Shown: positions 30,078-41,928, counted from the stretch's first letter. The stretch is DNA of 64,000 bases from Diploptera punctata (GCA_030220185.1 JASPKZ010009889.1:1-64000), one strand, 5' to 3'. The notes: generated by a model from the letters alone, not told the origin. Numbers and translations are program-made.

Positions 30078-31190
30078 ACCTAATTTTGGTGTACTGAATT
30101 CAAATATGTTAATAGTTTTTTCGTATCATGTAAGGGTTTTTTGCCATGATGAAATTACTATTTATTACTTTTGGCATTATATGTAATAACCATAATCTTT
30201 TAAATTGCTGTAAAAGCTTCCGAGACTTGATACAATATCAATTGTGCAGTTAAAACAGTTTAAAATAAATAAACTAATAATATACCCTAAGATCTCTATT
30301 TTCTCCTCCTCTTAGCATGAAATGAATGATGAGTTAATTGGCTTTGTGCTCCTGCCGAGGATTTTCTCTTACCAAATACCAATGTTAGTAGGCAACCTTA
30401 GAAATATTCCTAATGTTCCTATAATATATGTGTAATTATTATAATATTCATAAAGGTTCCGGTTGGCCTTAAATTTTTAGGGAAAGTTTTATTCTTGCTT
30501 ATTTATTTACTTTAAGAAATGGTACCTTCTTTCCATCTCTTTTATATCTTGATGTAATCTCTCACCATGTTCTTCACTTAGTGCTCCTAAATTCTCTGAG
30601 AAATGTTGAAGATGAGAGTGCAGGAAATAACTTCAAGCTTATATTACATCCCAGTGCCCTGAAGCTTTTCGAGCATGGTTTTTGCAATTTTCTCAAATTC
30701 ATGATATTTAACATTACTCAGAAACTTTCGATGACGTCCTTGTATGATTCCCAAGCTTGTAGTTCTATGTCAGACATGCAGTTTTTAAAAGTAACATCCC
30801 TACTAAGTTTGTGAATCTGTGGCCATCAAAAAGTCTTCCTTCACTTTTGCTTCCAACAGTAACAGATTTTTTTAGCAATATATTGGTAACAAGGGACATT
30901 TTGTCCTATACGTTAAATTGCTTCATTAACCCTAGTTTTATGTGCAAAGGAGGTAGCAATATTTTTTTAGAATCAACTAATGGACGATTTATTACATTTC
31001 TTTGTCCCTGTTATCAATTGTTTTCTTGTCGGCCAATTAGTAACTTTCCGGTGTCTTTCCCTGGCTCTAGAGTACCATTAACATGAAAAACATGGAAATT
31101 TCGTGTACCCTCCTTGTTGTCCCAATAAAATACCACACACTTTAAGGTCACAGCACACATACCACTGTGTTCATTATATTTTTTCTAGAA
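30078..31190 (-). pseudogene. Relic of a widespread uncharacterised insect gene family, copy 1
   Basis: Minus-strand frames, broken, give KILLPPLHIKLGLMKQF (about 30980-30930), GHRFTNLVGMLLLKTACLT, then FSENLGALSEEHGERLHQDI and KEMERRY (about 30600-30530). I recall the PPLHIKLGLMK and EEHGERFHQDI motifs from large multicopy gene families of unknown function in arthropods and Hydra. Copy 2 at 63203-64000 is collinear. It is repeat-borne, not a functional gene. Confidence 0.65.
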
Positions 31191-31210
31191 TAGTACACAT
31201 GTTTGTACAT

Positions 31211-31354
31211 TTCATAGTTAAATATGGGAAATAGCATTATGAGTCATAATGACGGTCGAAAATGAGAGAGATTCTTCTCTTGAAAACTAGTTCCCATGTT
31301 TAAAGAAACATAAAATTTGAGGTAAGATGTAAAAAATGACTCATTAATTTACGA
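31211..31354. mobile_element. Single-arm PLE insertion, 12-bp TSD
   Basis: Left tail GGGAAATAGCATTATGAG (31226-31243), then one arm similar to the right arm of 2331-2834 (GACGGTCGAAAATGAGAGAG, TTGAGGTAAGAT). Duplication ATGTTTGTACAT at 31199-31210 and 31355-31366. It shows that palindromy is not required for insertion. Confidence 0.8.
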
Positions 31355-31771
31355 ATGTTTGTACATGTTTATTTGATGTACACTAACTGAACTACTGGAA
31401 CTGAAGATTAAATTAAACCTCTTCTATAAAAGTTCAATACTGGAATTGAAGCTAATGTATTCCCATTATGCAGAAGAATGTCCTTTAGAATTCTTTTGCT
31501 AGATTCAATAAATATATGCCAATCTGCCAGTTCATAAACTGTTCCTAGATGAACGTTCAAGCCAGGGATATAACAGTATACTACTTTCCCCTTATTACGA
31601 AATACTTTTTAAATTTTTCTTCACGATGTCTACACAAATAAAAAGTTGTACCAGGAGCTAAAAGATTGCCTTCTTTAAATCTTGAACCCAAAAGTTAACT
31701 TTTTTTTCTTTTGTAACACCCAAATCACGTACAAAATCTATTTATTTTGATTAATTGACAGGATGTGAATT

Positions 31772-31932
31772 ATTAAAATTCATCGGAGAACATATTGTTT
31801 AAACAACTCACCTCATAGGATTCATGCTTCCATGATATCGCAATTTCAAACATAGTCATGTTCATTGTCAGCCATAACTCCGACTCGGAGTTTATACCTC
31901 ATAATGTTTACTTCCCAACATTAATTAAATAT
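31772..31932. mobile_element. Short PLE insertion, 12-bp TSD
   Basis: Tip ACTCACCTCATAGG on the left, tail ACCTCATAATGTTTACTTCC on the right (31896-31915), duplication AGGATGTGAATT at 31760-31771 and 31933-31944. Confidence 0.78.
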
Positions 31933-33116
31933 AGGATGTGAATTGTTGTTATTTGATTCTATCATCGTCTGTGCTGGAGGTGGAAGGAATGCTGGTACTA
32001 CTTTCTTGTAATGTTGTTGATGGTATGGAATTGTGTAGCAGAAATAACTGCACTAATTAATTTTATTATTAAACATGATTATTAAATATGTAGTTACACT
32101 GTCCAAAAAAGGTTTCGTGAGAATCTTTTACTCAATCTGTTACGCTTGAGTATATGAAAAGACATTTCTGTCCTTTGTATCTCAAGTTTTTTAAATGGGT
32201 TTACAGCCGAACGAATTGTTTCTCTAGTAAAACGGTCTCACAGCTGGAGACGGAAACGTCCCTTGTCCAGCTCTGGAAGTCATCCCTCCAGAGAGATAAA
32301 TGATGGTCAGTCTTCGGTGTCGAAGACCACCTGTTGAGATGGCGACAGTAGCCAAAAACTATGTCCATCTGTTTTCAGTAAATTAATGACCGATTTCCGG
32401 CTTCATTAGCTAACTTCTCACCAGCCGTGTGAAAAACACACCCTGGAAATACATGGACCAATGATTTCCCCGAGATTCTGCCTTAAATAGGGTGGGAACC
32501 ATAATGCCCAATCAGAGTCCATGGGTAAATATTATTCTGCCAGTAAGGCGTTTTTTACATATGTTAATTATATGTTCAGCCAATGAAAATATTGGTTTTG
32601 TAAATTGTGTTTTTAAGATGGAGTATGGATATATTCCGAATATCGCGAAAGCAGTCTGCTCCGGGAAGGATTCCCGAGGAGGAGCAAAATTAACATAAGA
32701 CTCCCGTGCAGGATTAATTTTTTGAGTTCCACGACAGTGCAGACTCGTATATTTTGCCCGGTCGCAGGCAAGCGACCTATTATACACACTAAATGTGTTA
32801 GGCCAAGTACAGCAAGTTTTAAAAGTTAATTTTAAAAGCATCAGTGTGCGTATCGCAATATAGGCGAACCCGTAATATTCAGATGTTATATCAACATAAT
32901 AATTTACTTTAGGTCGAGTGAAGACCAGTAATTAACAGTGTGTTAAATCGCGATAGATTCGCCTTAATATTAATAAAATTGGTCTGATGTCGACCGCTAT
33001 TTGCACGTGTACTATTCTGAAGAAAAGATACCGGAATATATCCAAATAAATCCATGTTCTGGATTAGGAACTGTAACAGTGGATCGCCTGAGCTACGTCT
33101 TTAGTTAATAAAGATA

Positions 33117-34660
33117 CACTGCTCAAAACAATTAGAGGAACACTATGAAATATGCAAATATTTTTTCATTGGATAAAGGTACAAACATGAAATTAATAAA
33201 GTGCATTATTTGTGGTTATTTATTTATTTATTTATTGCTCATGCCAGTAAAAACAAATGAATAACGCTGACAATTAACTTTTCAAATAATTCCGCTATGT
33301 AAGCAATTGAATCTTGTGCTTATTTTTCAAAGTTAAACAATCGTTATATAGAGTTAGTATCGTGTATGGCCTCCACGACATTCGATGACACTTTGGCACC
33401 TTCGTGGCATGCTCCCAATAAGATTCTGGATTTCCTCTTGCGGGATATTCTCCCATTCCTCCTTCAGAGCATCTCCAAGTTCCTGCAGAGTTTGTGGAGC
33501 TTGATGTCGGTTCCTGACCTTCCTGTCTAGAAGATCCCACAAGTGTTCAATAGGGTTGAGGTCTGGGCTGACCGCTGGCCACTCCATTACCTCAATTTCA
33601 TTTCTCCTCAGGAAATCCCTGGTGAAAGCCGCAGAATGTGCCCTGACATTATCCTGCATAAACACAAATCCAGGGCCTACTCCAATGGCAGCAGGTACTA
33701 CATGCTCTTCCAGAACGTGCTCGATATACCGGACAGCAATCAGTCGCTGGGGAACAAGTACAAGGTCCGTACGATTGTTGTACGTAACTCCGGCCCACAC
33801 CATTATGGAACCGCCTCCGAATCTATCAATTTCCTATACAGCCTCTGCAGAAAATCTTTCTCCTGGCCGTCCCCACACCCTCAATCGACCATCACAACGT
33901 GTAAAACGATACCTGGATTCGTCCGAGAAGAGCACAGATTCCCACTGGTTCAGGTTCCAATCACCATGGTTTTCAGCATACGTACGTCTTGCTCCCTTGT
34001 GCCCATTTGTTAAGCGTGTTTTTTTAACGGGCCTTTTTGGACGAATATTCTCTTTCCTTAATCCGTTCCTTATGGTTTGGTCTGAAAACCGGATTCCGGA
34101 AGCCATATGAATGTCATTCTGCAGGTCTTTTGCAGTTTTTGTACGCTGTCGAAGAACAGAAAGACAACGTATCTGTCATCCTGGGGGCTTGTTTTAAATT
34201 TACGGCCCTGGCCACGTCTTCTACAATACTGACCTGTCTCTCTGTGCCTGTTGCGTAACCTGGACACCACGGAAGGAGAAATCCCAAGCTCTCTAGCCAC
34301 TTGTCGCAGAGATTGACCTTGTCGTAAAATATGTAGAGCATGATACACTTCAAACTCATTTAAATGCCTCATTTTGTCAGAGACTTCAATAAACAAGGCA
34401 ATAATCAACATTCGTCACTATAGCAACATCAGGAAGCTTACCAATTAGAAGTGGCCAGTGGCTTCCAAAATAAAAAAATTCTCTATATTTGTTATTTGAG
34501 GTAATTTCTCTGTATTTAGGCCATGGATGTTTAAAATTTGTATCCAATGATAATATTAATAATTCAATTTACATATTGTCCAACTTTCAGCATCACAGCT
34601 TTAAAAAACAATTACTTATTAAATTTATTACAAGTGTTCCTCTAATTGTTTTGAGCAGTG
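33117..34660. mobile_element. Tc1 element with TIRs and TA duplication
   Basis: 1544 bp from CACTGCTCAAAACAATTAG to its mirror CTAATTGTTTTGAGCAGTG, with TA on both sides (33115-33116, 34661-34662). The inverted repeats are about 30 bp (through GAGGAACAC). Confidence 0.93.
33354..34375 (-). pseudogene. Tc1 transposase (DD34E), one frameshift and one stop
   Basis: N-terminal paired-type helix-turn-helix from MRHLNEFEVYHALHILRQGQ (ATG at 34375) through SPSVVSRLRNRHRETG; catalytic part with LFSDESRYRF, FMQDNVRAHSA and SPDLNPIEHLWD. There are 34 residues between the second Asp and the Glu, hence DD34E. A one-base shift lies near 34155 (after DDRYV), and an in-frame TAG at 33834-33836 splits the catalytic region. 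About 340 residues in all. Confidence 0.92.
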
Positions 34661-35134
34661 TATCTATAAAAAAGTGTAAGCCTCCTGATTGTACTCAGTG
34701 TCCTTAGTTCGCTCCTCGATTTATTCCCACAGTGAAAATCCACAACCCTGAGATATATATAGTCCATGCCCTGCCCAGGCATTATGCCGCTTTCTATTTT
34801 CCCGTTACAATTGTTATATCTAGCTCATGTGTTTGGCGGCTTATTGCTTCTGCAGTTCATTGCCAGAAACTGTGTAATGTAATCAGGAGAGAGTGTCATA
34901 GGATAAATCTACTCTCAGTTAAAAACAATTACAAACTAGTATGAATAAAATCAGTGATTATATTATAAATTGTATTATATTTTAGGTGTTTACGTATTTT
35001 AATGCAGCATGTATATACTGCAAACAAGTGGTGGACTGCATGCTTGCATATTTTGTGTTAAAAGTAGAATTGTGCAAAATCTGTATGTGATATGCAAAAA
35101 CTAGTAACAGTTCCATTATCAGGGGACTTGATTT

Positions 35135-35570
35135 ATTTTCTTCTTCTTCCTTCCAAGTATTAGGCCAAGGCCTATTACGATCCTATAGAAAATTTTCCCT
35201 CCAGCGTTTGAGGGAAATTCTCGTATAAGACTTGAAAGCATAATAATAGTCCCTTCGATTGGTTGCTGGCCAAAGGAAGGCAAGACCAGTGATGGGGCTG
35301 CCATCTTATAGCCTCTGGTCAGGCTTTTCTGGAGAAGAAAAGAAAATAAAGGAAAGAAGAAATGGAAGAAAGGAAAGACTCCCTAGCCCTCGGATGCCCT
35401 AATAGCGTCGACGTCAAAAAAACAAGAGTTAACCAAGAGAGGTTAGATAGTAAAGTTAAAAGAGTGCAAAACACAAGTAAGTGGAAGAAATGTTTTGCAC
35501 AGCTCGGGCACCTTGTGGTCGCCATCCACATATCCCCTAGATAAGGACCCCTGAGGGGGACTTGATTTAT
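35135..35570. repeat. LINE 3' end plus unnamed repeat (mariner empty-site copy)
   Basis: 35135-35210 matches the LINE 3' end at 19205-19330. 35225-35480 is the inverted counterpart of 19331-19547 plus 20901-20925. At about 35245 it reads (minus strand) GGACTATTATTATGCTTTC with no mariner. Confidence 0.75.
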
Positions 35571-35668
35571 TTGCATTTAAATATCACATGCCACAAAATC
35601 TTCGGAGACCTGTGTAATGAATAACCATTAAGAAAAAAAATAAGATGAAAGAGTTATAAGAAGCTCAC

Positions 35669-35816
35669 CTCTACTTTTTTCTGGACTAGTATTGTGGCAG
35701 GTCTGTTGTTGCTGTTGTGGCAATGGCTGTTGTATTTGTTGTTGTTCTAAAGGTAAAGCTTGCTGAAGTAACTGCATATAAAATTCATTTTCTTTTGATA
35801 CATCTTTTTGTTTTCT
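35669..35816 (-). CDS. macoilin: Macoilin internal exon (Gln-rich)
   Basis: Acceptor TTTACAG|A at 35817; donor AGAG|GTGAG at 35668. It encodes RKQKDVSKENEFYMQLLQQA, then LPLEQQQIQQPLPQQQQQ and TCHNTSPEKSR. The KENEFYMQLLQQALP motif is diagnostic for macoilin. It starts in phase 0 after YRMRQ and leaves one base, which joins to the GASSAEV exon. The Gln tract is a lineage expansion of a variable region. Confidence 0.95.
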
Positions 35817-36137
35817 CTGTAAATATAAATGATCACAATTAGGAAAAAAAAAACAAAATAAGTCATTTGAAAGCCAAGGGTCCCGGGTTCGAGTCCCGGT
35901 CTAGGCGAAAATTTTTCTCTTCAAATTTAATTTATCTTTCATTGAGAAATGTTAAATTAATAATAAAAACATCATTAGAGGCCTTACTGGCTTTTAAAGT
36001 AATGTTAAATTTCCAATAAATGTCTTCTTAACTAAGAAGCCGCCATTTGCAAAGATAGAAACAATGGTTTTAAAAGCATTTGGCGATAGGGAATTACAAC
36101 GTATATAAGAGAAAAATTTGCGTCTAGATCGTAACTC

Positions 36138-36210
36138 GCCTCGGTAGCTCAGTTGGTAGAGCACTTGGCCCGGAAAGCCAAGGGTCCCGGGTTCGAGTCC
36201 CGGTCTAGGC
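36138..36210 (+). other. tRNA-like module
   Basis: GCCTCGG...TCTAGGC with complete D and T arms, A box TAGCTCAGTTGG and B box GGTTCGAGTCC, so a Pol III promoter is plausible. The anticodon loop lacks U33. Confidence 0.72.
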
Positions 36211-36441
36211 GAAAATTTTTCTCTTCAAATTTAATTTATCTTTCATTGAGAAATGTTAAATTAATAATAAAAACATCATTAGAGGCCTTACTGGCTTTTA
36301 AAGTAATGTTAAATTTCCAATAAATGTCTTCTTAACTAAGAAGCCGCCATTTGCAAAGATAGAAACAATGGTTTTAAAAGCATTTGGCGATAGGGAATTA
36401 CAACGTATATAAGAGAAAAATTTGCGTCTAGATCGTAACTC

Positions 36442-36514
36442 GCCTCGGTAGCTCAGTTGGTAGAGCACTTGGCCCGGAAAGCCAAGGGTCCCGGGTTCGA
36501 GTCCCGGTCTAGGC
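36442..36514 (+). other. tRNA-like module
   Basis: Identical in structure to 36138-36210, one array unit downstream. Confidence 0.72.
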
Positions 36515-36963
36515 GAAAATTTTTCTCTTCAAATTTAATTTATCTTTCATTGAGAAATGTTAAATTAATAATAAAAACATCATTTGATAGTTATTTATAT
36601 TACATGACTGAAAATGAAGTTTTACGACAAGTCGAGATGTTTAGCTTCGAGTAGATTTAATGAAATAAATTCGTAAAACATTTTTAATCTTTGCAATTCA
36701 CATAATTTTATTATATAATATTATACTGAATTTCAATATTTTTAATAATTAAATATTACATATACTCTACTGATACAAAATAATAGCCATAAATATTGTG
36801 TGGCATTGTGTAGTAGCGTTTAAATTGTGTGGATGACAGCAGGAGTAGGAATTTTGCATTGTTTATTGGATGGAAAAAATCGTGAGTTGAAAGGCTTGCA
36901 CAGAAATTTTGATATGCATCTGGTAGAAGGTTCTCTACATATCTACCCTCTTTGTCCAGAGGC

Positions 36964-37068
36964 TTCGATTCCAGAAGCTTCCCGAAATAGAACAACCTCC
37001 AGTGACTAGCAGAGAAATTTCATTCCCTGGCTTATATAAGCATTGCCAGGGTCAGCAAACAGTCAGTT
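36964..37068 (+). promoter_or_regulatory. Orphan heat-shock-type core promoter
   Basis: A perfect three-unit heat-shock element GAAGCTTCCCGAA lies at 36974-36986, a TATA box TATATAA at 37033-37039, and an arthropod initiator TCAGTT at 37063-37068. The spacing fits: the initiator A is 32 bp after the TATA start, and the HSE sits about 80-90 bp upstream. No heat-shock protein frame follows before 37260. It may be a captured hsp 5' region or the promoter of an LTR element. Confidence 0.55.
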
Positions 37069-37449
37069 ACGTTTGGACAGCGATACAGTGAACTGAGATC
37101 AGAAGAAATTGCGCCAAGTGAAATCATTAGCAACTGGAAATAATTGTGCAGAAAATAAACTGTATAGCAAGATTGAGTATTGCAGCAAATTATTAGTGAC
37201 GTATCAATGGAAGTTTATATGAACCAAATAAAATTATTATTAAAAGAAAACAATGTGAGAACGACCCCCTCTGGTAGGGGGTACAATATGTTCACAATGA
37301 ACTAGATTGGATGGAATGTTGAGATTATTAGGACTTTTTCAAGATAAAATATGAATAAAGCAATATCTTCAATATAAATGCCAAAAAAAATTAATCATTA
37401 TTGCATACAATAAGAGTTATTACTTGTAACAATGAAATTAATGAAAGTA

Positions 37450-37591
37450 ATGTTTTTTAGGAAGTAATATTTTGAGGTTCTTTTAATCAAATTATGATGC
37501 TGAGGATGATTAGAAGACTAATAGAAACATGTTCAAGAACAAATCAACATTGATATTTAGGTAAGACATTACAGACTCAAAATAATTGATG
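37450..37591 (+). mobile_element. Single-arm PLE insertion, 10-bp TSD
   Basis: Tail AGGAAGTAATATTTTGAGGTT (37459-37479), then a short arm with the hammerhead-like CTGAGGA (37500-37506), stem II GATTAG/CTAAT and GAAAC (37524-37528). Duplication AATGAAAGTA at 37440-37449 and 37592-37601. Confidence 0.78.
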
Positions 37592-37608
37592 AATGAAAGT
37601 AGTTTCAA

Positions 37609-37882
37609 TAAAAATTACAATGGGAAGCAACACTATGAGCTAAATTATAATTTATATAAATGAATCAGATATTATTTCTACCTCTCACCTCATAATACAT
37701 TGTGATTTTCACTGGGCCATTTCATTAGGGATCCCTTCCATCCTCAACCAAAAATCCGACAGACGTTCCGACAGTCGAAGTTTCAGCTGAGGATGGAAGG
37801 ATGCCTTCTAAAACCAGTCCAGTGAAAATCACGTATTATAAGGTAAAATGTAAAAATAATATCTGATTCATTTATAATAAAT
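37609..37882. mobile_element. PLE-type foldback
   Basis: Left tail GGGAAGCAACACTATGAG (37622-37639). Arms 37649-37748 and 37785-37880. The flanks are imperfect repeats (AAAGTAGTTTCAAT / AAAGTAGCTTTAAT). The arm has CTGAGGA, a GAAGG/CCTTC stem II and AAAAC, a weakened hammerhead core. Confidence 0.75.
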
Positions 37883-38318
37883 AAAGTAGCTTTAATCAAT
37901 GCTGCCATTGACAAAATGAAATGCAAATTGTATCACAACTATTAAAAATACATCTTTGTAACGTGAAATTATTTTAACTACTTACTACTTTGATTTTGGT
38001 GAAATTATTTTATTTTATTATTTATGCTTGTATAATTCCTCATGACCCTTGCTTGTTTACTTGTAAAACTTAAATATAATATCATCAGCAATTTTTTCAT
38101 TATAAGGCTAAATAAAAATAATCAATGGTAAATTAATTTGTTTTGTAAATATTACAGTACGGTACTGTAATGTTCCATTTTCTGACTTTTTGAAAAATCT
38201 TAAATATTAAAATGAGGACATACTATGAAATAAAACATTTTACATTATTTCATATCATTAACATGCACTTTTTTTTTACAATGGATACATATGCACATAA
38301 AAGGAATATTGCAAATAT

Positions 38319-41045
38319 GTTGTTGTTGTTGTTGTTTTCAAATGCTGGGCCTTGGCACCGAAGCCATTAGCGTTCTTGCTCTCCAATATTTCTCTATTGT
38401 GGATCCAACAGGTAATACTTCACAGGTTTGTAGGTGTTCTTCATTCATTTCTTCGTCTTTATTGCATAGAGGACAATTTGGATTCGTGTAGATTCCTATT
38501 TTATATAAATGTTTGGCTAAATAGTCATGTTCTGTAAGCAGTCTAAATGTTGCTACTGTAGTTTTACGTGGAAATTCTGGAATAATATCTGGCTTCTTTA
38601 CTAAAATATTCCATTTTTTGTCTTTGGCTTTATTACATAGGTCTTGGTTTGTTTGATTTTATATTTGTTTTTAACTATTCTTTTATGGATGTGAAAGGTA
38701 AGCTTTTAGTAGTATTCTGAATTAGATTGGAGCCTTTTTGGCAAGAAAATCAGCAGTGTCATTTCCAGCAATTCCACAATGTGCAGGTATCCATTGCAAT
38801 TGAATTCTTTTCTGTAGTTTTTGGAGTTGTTGAATCATTTTGTAGCACTCTTTAATTTGTATTGACTTCATTTTGTGTGAATTTATTGCATATATTGCTG
38901 CCTTAGAATCAGAGAGTATGACCGCATTTTGAAATTTATTTATTCTGTATAGTAATTGTTGGAGTGAAATATGAATAGCCGTTACTTCTGCATCAAAATT
39001 TGTTGTGTGGTATCCTGCTGGTTGATAAAATGAAAATAATGCACATGTAATTCCTGATCCTGAGTTGTTATCAATAGTAGATCCATCTGTGTAGACATGT
39101 AACCATTCTTCTGGTGGATATCTCTTATTCACAGCTTCTAATGCTAGAGCTTTTAGTACAGGCGTGGGAGTTTCAGATTTTGTAACTGGTTCTTCTAGAT
39201 TTAGCTGAATGTTAGTTGGTTGAAAAGTAAGAGGGTTATCACTGATCAAAATATTTTCTTTAGATTTAGGAAGATTCAAATCTGTTTTTATTTCCATTAC
39301 TTTGGACAAGAAACTTGTTTGTGTTTTCAACTTGGTTGGTTGTAACTGCCTTTTTTCCCATTTTGTTGTTGTTAATCGTAACATTTTCTCATGTTGTGTT
39401 ATTGCCTGTTCCTCTAAAGTTAGACATATTGGAGGGTTCTGAGTTAGTGCTTGCATTGCTGCGATTGGAGTTGATTTTGCTGTGCTAGTTATAAGCCGTA
39501 AAGCCTGATTTTGGCATACTTCTAGGTGATTCAGGTTTGAATTATTTGCTGTGATTATTACCTCCCCATTGTATAGTAGTATTGGCTTGATGAATGTTTT
39601 GTATGTGGTGTTCAGAGTCTGGTGATTACTGCCCCACTTTGCTCTGGCTAATCTTTTTAAGATTGAAAATCTTTTCGTTGCTTTGTTTACTACTGCTTCA
39701 ATGTGTTTTCTCCAAGATAATTTTGAATCAAAAATTGTTCCTAGATATTTTGTTTCATTTGTTTGTCTCAGATTTGTTTTCTTGAAATGTAGAATTAGTT
39801 TTGGAATTTTTTTCTTCAAGCTAAATATTTGAAACGTTGTTTTATCTGTATTAATGGCCATTAAATTGTTGTGGGTCCACTTTTCTAGTAGGTTAAGAGC
39901 CTTTTCCATAGATGATTTAGATTTTTCTATTTGTGAGGAAGATGTCCACATAATCATGTCATCTGCAAAAAGAGCTGTCTTTATTTCTGTGTTTGATATA
40001 GCTAGTGGCAGATCGTTGATGTAGATGTTGAACAGGGTTGTACTTAGTACTGCACCTTGAGGGAGGCCCCTTTTTATTTGTCAGAATTTGGAAGTACTGT
40101 CATTGTATTTTGTAGCACAGAAATGTTGTGAAAGGAACTGGGTGATCCAGTTTAACATATTGTTTTGAATGCCTAGTTTTGTGAGTTTTTCAAGTAATTT
40201 ATATCTCCATACTGAGTCATATGCTTTTTCAAAATCAATGAAAACTGTTAGCGTATCTTGATTTTTGTTGAAAGATTCTTTGGCATCTTGAGAAAGTTGA
40301 ATTGTATTTTCTTTTGTAGATAGATGTTGCCTGAATCCTGTTTGTGCTGTTGTTAGTATGTTTTTGCTTTCTAAGAACCAATTTAGTCTTGCTGAAATCA
40401 TACGTTCTGCTGTTTTTGCAATGACACTTGTTAAAGAGATTGGTCTGTAATTATTTATATCATCAGCTGTCTTGTCTTTTTTTAAAATAGGGATAATTAT
40501 TGCTTTTTTCCACTCTGTAGATACAGTAGAGGTCCATGATAGGTTAAATAATTTCAGTAGTGTATTCCTTCCCTTTTGGCCAAGATGTTTCAAAAATTCA
40601 ACATGTATTTTATCTGGACCAGGAGATTTGTTGTCTTGTAACTCGTGTATTGCAGAATTTAGTTCCCATATGGTAAATTCTTTGCCGAATATATCATTCT
40701 TTTGTTCTTGATGCTTCTTAAAAGTCTTGAGATCTTTTTTAATTTGCCTTTGCTTCTTTTTAGCTTTAGGAGGGAGTTTGTGTTGAGAGCTGTAGTGTTT
40801 ATTAAAAGCTTCAGCAATAGAGTTGTTGGAAGTAAGTGTTTTCCCATTAAATTTGAGTGGTTCTTTCTTTGTATCTCTCTGACTTGTGATTTTACTTATA
40901 TATCTATATACTTTTTTTGAGTCTTTTCTGTAATCAGCTTTTTCAATAAATTCACTGAATGCATTTTTCTTTGCTGCATAGATTTCTTTTTTAAACTTTG
41001 CTGCCTTTCTTCGCCATTCTTGTGTATCTATTTGGTTGTTGGACA
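38319..41045 (-). mobile_element. 5'-truncated LINE with 14-bp TSD
   Basis: Minus-strand insertion ending in a (CAA)n tail (TGTTGTTGTTGTTG on plus, about 38319-38335) and flanked by AATATTGCAAATAT (38305-38318, 41046-41059). The endonuclease domain and 5' part are missing. Confidence 0.88.
38340..41045 (-). pseudogene. I-like LINE reverse transcriptase and RNase H
   Basis: A single minus-strand frame runs from the 5' truncation to 38722, broken only by a TGA at 40081-40083. Order: linker, RT (NNYRPISLTSVIAKTAERMI, FIDFEKAYDSVW, GLPQGAVLS, ALFADDMIMW with the catalytic DD), then RNase H (HVYTDGSTIDN, ILSDSKAAIYAI, QWIPAHCGIAGNDTADFLAK). After the stop, a frame-shifted tail gives RLLTEHDYLAKHLYKIGIY and CPLC, the zinc-knuckle-like end of such elements. 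It looks comparatively young: about 2.7 kb with one stop in the RT/RNase H frame. RNase H plus the (CAA)n tail points to the I superfamily. Confidence 0.88.
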
Positions 41046-41299
41046 AATATTGCAAATATTAAATTTTAATCTAGCATAAGGTTGCCATACAATAGGTTTT
41101 CCCCAGACATGTCCTCTTTTTTTTTTTTTTTGACTAAAATTTCTGCCTAGACAGATTTTTAGAATTTGGGAAAATGCCTGAAATTATAGATTAATGGTTG
41201 TGCATGATCGAGTCATTGAGTACTCACATGTTTTCAATGTTGTATTTTCACATGTAACACTTCACTTGTGTGTCTAGTGAGAGTTTGTTTTAAAACAAA

Positions 41300-41830
41300 T
41301 TATATATGTTTTTATTACTCATTTCATACATCTCAATGATGGATAAATCATATTTGAAGAGAAAAATTATACGCTCAGACTGGGACACAAACCAGGACCT
41401 TTGCTTTCTTGGCCATTGCTCTACCGACAGAGCTATCTGCGCAAGTTCCAATCTAAATTCAAAATTTTCTCTTATATATGCTATCAATTCCCTTGTACCA
41501 ACTGCTATGAAACTTTTGCTTCTATCTTGCAAATGATTTATCCATCATTGAGATGTATGAAATTAATAATAAAAACATCGAAAGAAGCCATACTGGCTTT
41601 GTAATGTAATATAAAATTCCCAAATAAATGTCTTCTTAATAAAGAAGCCGCCATTTGCAAGATAGAAGCAAAAGTTTCATAGCATTTGGTGCATGGGAAT
41701 TGACAGCGTATATAAGAGAAAAAATTGTAATTAGATTGGAACTCACCCAGATAGTTCAGTCGGTAGAGCATTGGCTTAGAAAGCCAAAGGTCCTGGGTCT
41801 GATCGTATAATTTCTCTCTTCTAATGATAT
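41300..41830. mobile_element. Diverged tRNA-like module unit (inverted pair)
   Basis: A minus-strand module at about 41370-41440 (GACAGAGCTATCTGCGC, GACTGGGACACAAACC) and a plus-strand one at about 41745-41805 (GATAGTTCAGTCGGTAGAGC). Both are bordered by AGAGAAAAATT-like repeats and share the spacer CATCTCAATGATGG and CTTCTTAATAAAGAAG with 15940-16235. Confidence 0.6.
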
Positions 41831-41928
41831 ATGTTTAAAAATTGTTGAATTCCTTTTAGATATAATTTTATATTTAATTATTTAATATTTCACTGCATTC
41901 ACAAACAAATGTTAATATGTGCCTATAT

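Larger units (their letters stand above)
32138..34760. other. Unassigned block interrupted by Tc1, possible solo LTR
   Basis: 32138-33116 and 34661-34760 have a higher GC content than the surroundings, a TGTTACG start, TTAAATAGGG, and AATAAAGATA just before the Tc1 element. This is compatible with a solo LTR, but I could not find matching ends or a target duplication, and no coding region is present. Confidence 0.25.
35871..36579 (+). mobile_element. Tandem array of tRNA-like modules, 304-bp unit
   Basis: Starts mid-module (3' half, 35871-35906), then two complete units with modules at 36138-36210 and 36442-36514, exactly 304 bp apart and almost identical. The short direct repeat TCATTTGA flanks the array (35863-35870, 36580-36587). 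The 3' end GTTAAATTAATAATAAAAAC equals the end of the 13.1-14.0 kb array. The 5'-truncated tandem layout and high identity suggest recent arrival as a unit. Confidence 0.8.

Noticed and set aside
33543..34110. Plus-strand frames of 156 and 184 codons
   Set aside because: Antisense of the Tc1 transposase; codon patterns mirror the minus-strand domain.
35871..36579. CRISPR-like array
   Set aside because: The 304-bp unit holds a tRNA-like body, with no short repeat/spacer alternation and no cas genes; the genome is eukaryotic.
36964..37400. Complete heat-shock protein gene
   Set aside because: No open frame with hsp motifs follows the promoter-like sequence.
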